Origin: an uncultured Actinomycetes bacterium
GTDB taxonomy: Bacteria; Actinomycetota; Actinomycetes; S36-B12
NCBI GenBank assembly: GCA_913061025.1
Contig: CAJXUJ010000064.1
Span: 1-7,298, forward strand
Direction: 5' to 3'
Length of the DNA: 7,298 bases
Shown here: positions 5,375 through 7,298 of the stretch, piece by piece
Layout: the number at the start of each line of letters is the position of its first letter
How positions within the stretch are numbered: position 1 is the first letter of the stretch
Made by a program: the position numbers and the translations under genes
Notes under the pieces: model-generated
Databases searched by the model: none
What the model saw: the letters and a program-made list of their open reading frames with translations, nothing else
Told to the model about the DNA's origin: nothing

Positions 5375-6625
5375 ATGGCCTTGGGGGCGGTACCGGTAGT
5401 GGCGGGCATGAACGTGCCCGCCCTGGTGGTGCCCGCCGCTGCCTCGAGCACCGAACTCAGCACGCTCTTCTTGGAGTTCGGGCTTCTCATCCTCGGTCTC
5501 GGCATCATCGCCCGGCTCGCCCGACGCTGGGAGATGTCCGCTGTTCCGTTCTATTTGATCGCCGGACTGCTCGTGGGCGAGGGCGGGTTCGGTGCGGTCG
5601 ACGCCAGCGACACACTCGTTCCGACCCTCGCCGAACTCGGCGTCATCCTGCTGCTCCTCCTGCTCGGCCTGGAGTACTCCGGCGACGAACTCGTGCAGAC
5701 CGCTCAGCGGCAATCGCGCTCCGGACTTATTGACCTGGTCGCGAACTCGCTACCGGGTGCGCTCGTGGGTTTCGCCTTCGGGTGGGGTGTTCCCGGAGCA
5801 CTCGCGTTGGCCGGCGTCACGTACATCTCGTCGTCCGGCATCGTCGCGCAGGTTGTCCGAGACCTGAGATGGCGTCGAAATCCCGAGACCAAACCCGTGG
5901 TGTCCGTGCTGGTCCTCGAGGACCTCGTCATGGCGCCCTATCTGCCGATCCTCACCGTCGTGCTCACCGGAACGGGTCTGGTCACCGGACTCATCAGCGT
6001 CAGCGTTGCTCTCGTCGTCGTTGCCGTCGTCATCGTGATCACCCTCAAGGGCGATACGAGCTTCAAGCGGTTCTTTGATGCGAGCGAGCCTGTGGGCCTA
6101 CTGCTGGTTGTCTTCGGCGCCGCGGTCGCCGCCGCCGGGCTCGCCGGACTGGTGCAGTTCTCGCCCGCCGTCGCGGCCTTCCTCGTCGGTCTGCTGCTGA
6201 CCGGGGAGCTCGCCGAGGTCGCGCGTCGCCGCCTGGACCCCTTGCGTGAACTTCTCGCCGCGGTCTTCTTCGTCTACTTCGGCCTGTCCACCAACGCCGC
6301 CGATCTGCCCGCGGTGCTGCTGCCCGCCGCCGGTCTGGCAATCGTGACGATCGCCACCAAGTTCGTCACCGGCTGGTTCGCCGCCGGGACAGTCGAGGGT
6401 GGAACCATCTCGAAACTTCGCGCCGGAGCCCTCCTGAGCGCCCGCGGTGAATTCAGCGTCATCATCGCCGGCCTCGTTGCCGTGAGCGGTGTTCTGCCAC
6501 CGACTTTCCAGGCTTTCGTCGCCGCCTACGTACTCATTACCGCCACCGCCGCGCCCTTCCTCGCGCGGTGGGCCGAGCCCCTTGGTTGGTGGTGGGAGCA
6601 GCGACCAGGACGCGTACGCTCGTAG
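5375..6625 (+). CDS. CPA2-family cation/proton antiporter (KefB/KefC-like membrane domain only)
   Basis: The product has 416 residues and is almost entirely hydrophobic, a Na+/H+ exchanger domain (PF00999 type) with about 12 helices. CPA2 landmarks: FYLIAGLLVGEGGFG (59-73), LLLLLGLEYSGDEL (93-106), YISSSGIVAQVVRDL (150-164), LEDLVMAPYLPIL (181-193) carrying the Glu182-Asp183 pair at the usual ion-binding position, VFFVYFGLSTN (297-307) and ARGEFSVIIAGL (356-367). Such proteins exchange K+ or Na+ for protons and help pH and potassium balance; which ion is unknown. It stops after the last helix with a short WWWEQRPGRVRS tail, so the TrkA_N/TrkA_C domains of full KefB/KefC are absent, and no separate TrkA_C gene is seen next to it. 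ATG at 5375 is chosen because GAGAAG lies at 5361-5366, 8 bases upstream; a second ATG at 5408 has poorer spacing. It lies 55 bases after fadE5 and 2 bases before the CopC gene. Confidence 0.9.
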   Translation: MALGAVPVVAGMNVPALVVPAAASSTELSTLFLEFGLLILGLGIIARLARRWEMSAVPFYLIAGLLVGEGGFGAVDASDTLVPTLAELGVILLLLLLGLEYSGDELVQTAQRQSRSGLIDLVANSLPGALVGFAFGWGVPGALALAGVTYISSSGIVAQVVRDLRWRRNPETKPVVSVLVLEDLVMAPYLPILTVVLTGTGLVTGLISVSVALVVVAVVIVITLKGDTSFKRFFDASEPVGLLLVVFGAAVAAAGLAGLVQFSPAVAAFLVGLLLTGELAEVARRRLDPLRELLAAVFFVYFGLSTNAADLPAVLLPAAGLAIVTIATKFVTGWFAAGTVEGGTISKLRAGALLSARGEFSVIIAGLVAVSGVLPPTFQAFVAAYVLITATAAPFLARWAEPLGWWWEQRPGRVRS

Positions 6626-6627
6626 GC

Positions 6628-7272
6628 GTGACAACCCTGCTTCGACTGCTCATTGCTGCTTCCCTGGCCGTCGCCGGTTCCCTCACTGTGGCCGTCAGCG
6701 CAAGTGGTCATGCGAGCCTGCTTTCCAGCACTCCCGAAGACGGCGCTGCTTTGGATATCGCGCCCGAGGATGTGCGCTTCACCTTCAGCGAGGAGTTGTT
6801 CGCCGAGTTGATCGAGGTGTCGGTTCTCGATGCCGCCGGCGATCTCGTGATGGCAACTGAAGCGGAGCAGACTCCACCGCCCGGCACCGATGTGATCGTG
6901 CCGTGGCCGAGCGATCTGCCCCCGGGTGAGTACTCGGTTGCCTTTCGAGTCGTGTCCGCTGACGGACACCCGGTGACGGGGCGCATCACGTTTTCGTACG
7001 CAGCGGTAGCGGAGGCGACGCCAGAGCCGACGGCCGATCCGACACCGGAACTCTTCGAAGAATCGGCGCTCGACGACGCCACTGTTGAAGCGACACCATC
7101 CGTCGACGACGCCGCATCGTCACCCGAAGCCGACGTGGTCATCGGGGAAGATCCGGTCACGCGCGGCGAGCCCAACTCCTCGATCATCGGCCCATTACTG
7201 ATCGCGGCCGCCGTCATCGTCGGAATCGGCGTGGTGTTCTCGATCATCATGTTGGCCCGGCAACGGAACTGA
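6628..7272 (+). CDS. copC: Membrane-anchored CopC-domain copper-binding protein
   Basis: The product has 214 residues, read from GTG at 6628, 2 bases after the antiporter stop; the open frame upstream lies inside the antiporter gene. A signal peptide (residues 1-27, hydrophobic core 5-24) ends in SASG, and cleavage there leaves His28 as the first mature residue. The CopC domain (about 28-125) starts HASLLSSTPEDGAAL and includes VRFTFSEEL, LPPGEYSVAFRVVSADGHPVTG and GRITFSYA. In CopC proteins the N-terminal His plus an Asp and a His in the DGHP motif bind Cu(II); here they are His28, Asp112 and His114, all present. A Pro/Thr/Glu/Asp-rich acidic linker (126-184) leads to one membrane helix (186-209) and a short basic RQRN tail, so the domain is tethered outside the membrane. 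The usual role is periplasmic or surface copper binding or delivery. No CopD partner is in view. No strong ribosome site is seen; translation is probably coupled to the antiporter. Confidence 0.9.
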   Translation: MTTLLRLLIAASLAVAGSLTVAVSASGHASLLSSTPEDGAALDIAPEDVRFTFSEELFAELIEVSVLDAAGDLVMATEAEQTPPPGTDVIVPWPSDLPPGEYSVAFRVVSADGHPVTGRITFSYAAVAEATPEPTADPTPELFEESALDDATVEATPSVDDAASSPEADVVIGEDPVTRGEPNSSIIGPLLIAAAVIVGIGVVFSIIMLARQRN

Positions 7273-7298
7273 CGTTCCATGAAGCCGACTGTCCAAGA

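Noticed and set aside
7265..7278. Small inverted repeat GGAAC/GTTCC around the copC stop
   Set aside because: It has only a 5-bp stem with a 4-base loop and no T tract, too weak to call a terminator.
7279..7298. Possible start of a following gene (ATG, reading MKPTVQ)
   Set aside because: Only 20 bases are visible and no clear ribosome site precedes it. It could be a CopD or other copper gene, but that cannot be supported.

Overview
The window comes from a GC-rich actinobacterium. The left half encodes the decaprenylphosphoryl-arabinose (DPA) precursor pathway used for cell-wall arabinan in mycolic-acid bacteria and some related Actinobacteria. The right half starts with a near full-length match to mycobacterial FadE5. 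The exact genus cannot be fixed. Active-site substitutions in DprE1 and a gene order unlike the one I recall for Mycobacterium tuberculosis suggest a non-tuberculous or non-mycobacterial member, for example Nocardioidaceae or a distant Mycobacteriales lineage; this is an inference.

Left half, minus strand (about 3344 down to 1): a tightly packed four-gene operon. It reads small four-helix membrane protein, then ubiA-like decaprenyl-phosphate phosphoribosyltransferase, then dprE1, then dprE2, which runs off the left edge. Two junctions are 4-base GTGA overlaps and one is a 1-base gap. All three downstream genes start with GTG, so translation is probably coupled. UbiA joins PRPP to decaprenyl phosphate. 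After dephosphorylation by a phosphatase not seen here, DprE1 and DprE2 epimerise the ribose to arabinose.

Centre (3345-3483): a short divergent intergenic region with a perfect 22-bp palindrome at 3429-3450. Plausible promoter elements flank or overlap it on both strands, so one regulator could control both the operon and fadE5.

Right half, plus strand: fadE5 (611-residue acyl-CoA dehydrogenase) with a hairpin just past its stop. A 416-residue CPA2-type cation/proton antiporter without a TrkA regulatory domain follows. Then, 2 bases after its stop, comes a membrane-anchored CopC-domain copper-binding protein with an intact predicted Cu(II) site. The last 26 bases hold no assignable gene.

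I see no mobile element, tRNA, rRNA or CRISPR array. Nothing here is clearly a new system. The best leads are the DprE1 substitution at the benzothiazinone-target cysteine, the palindromic operator, and the unassigned membrane protein heading the DPA operon.
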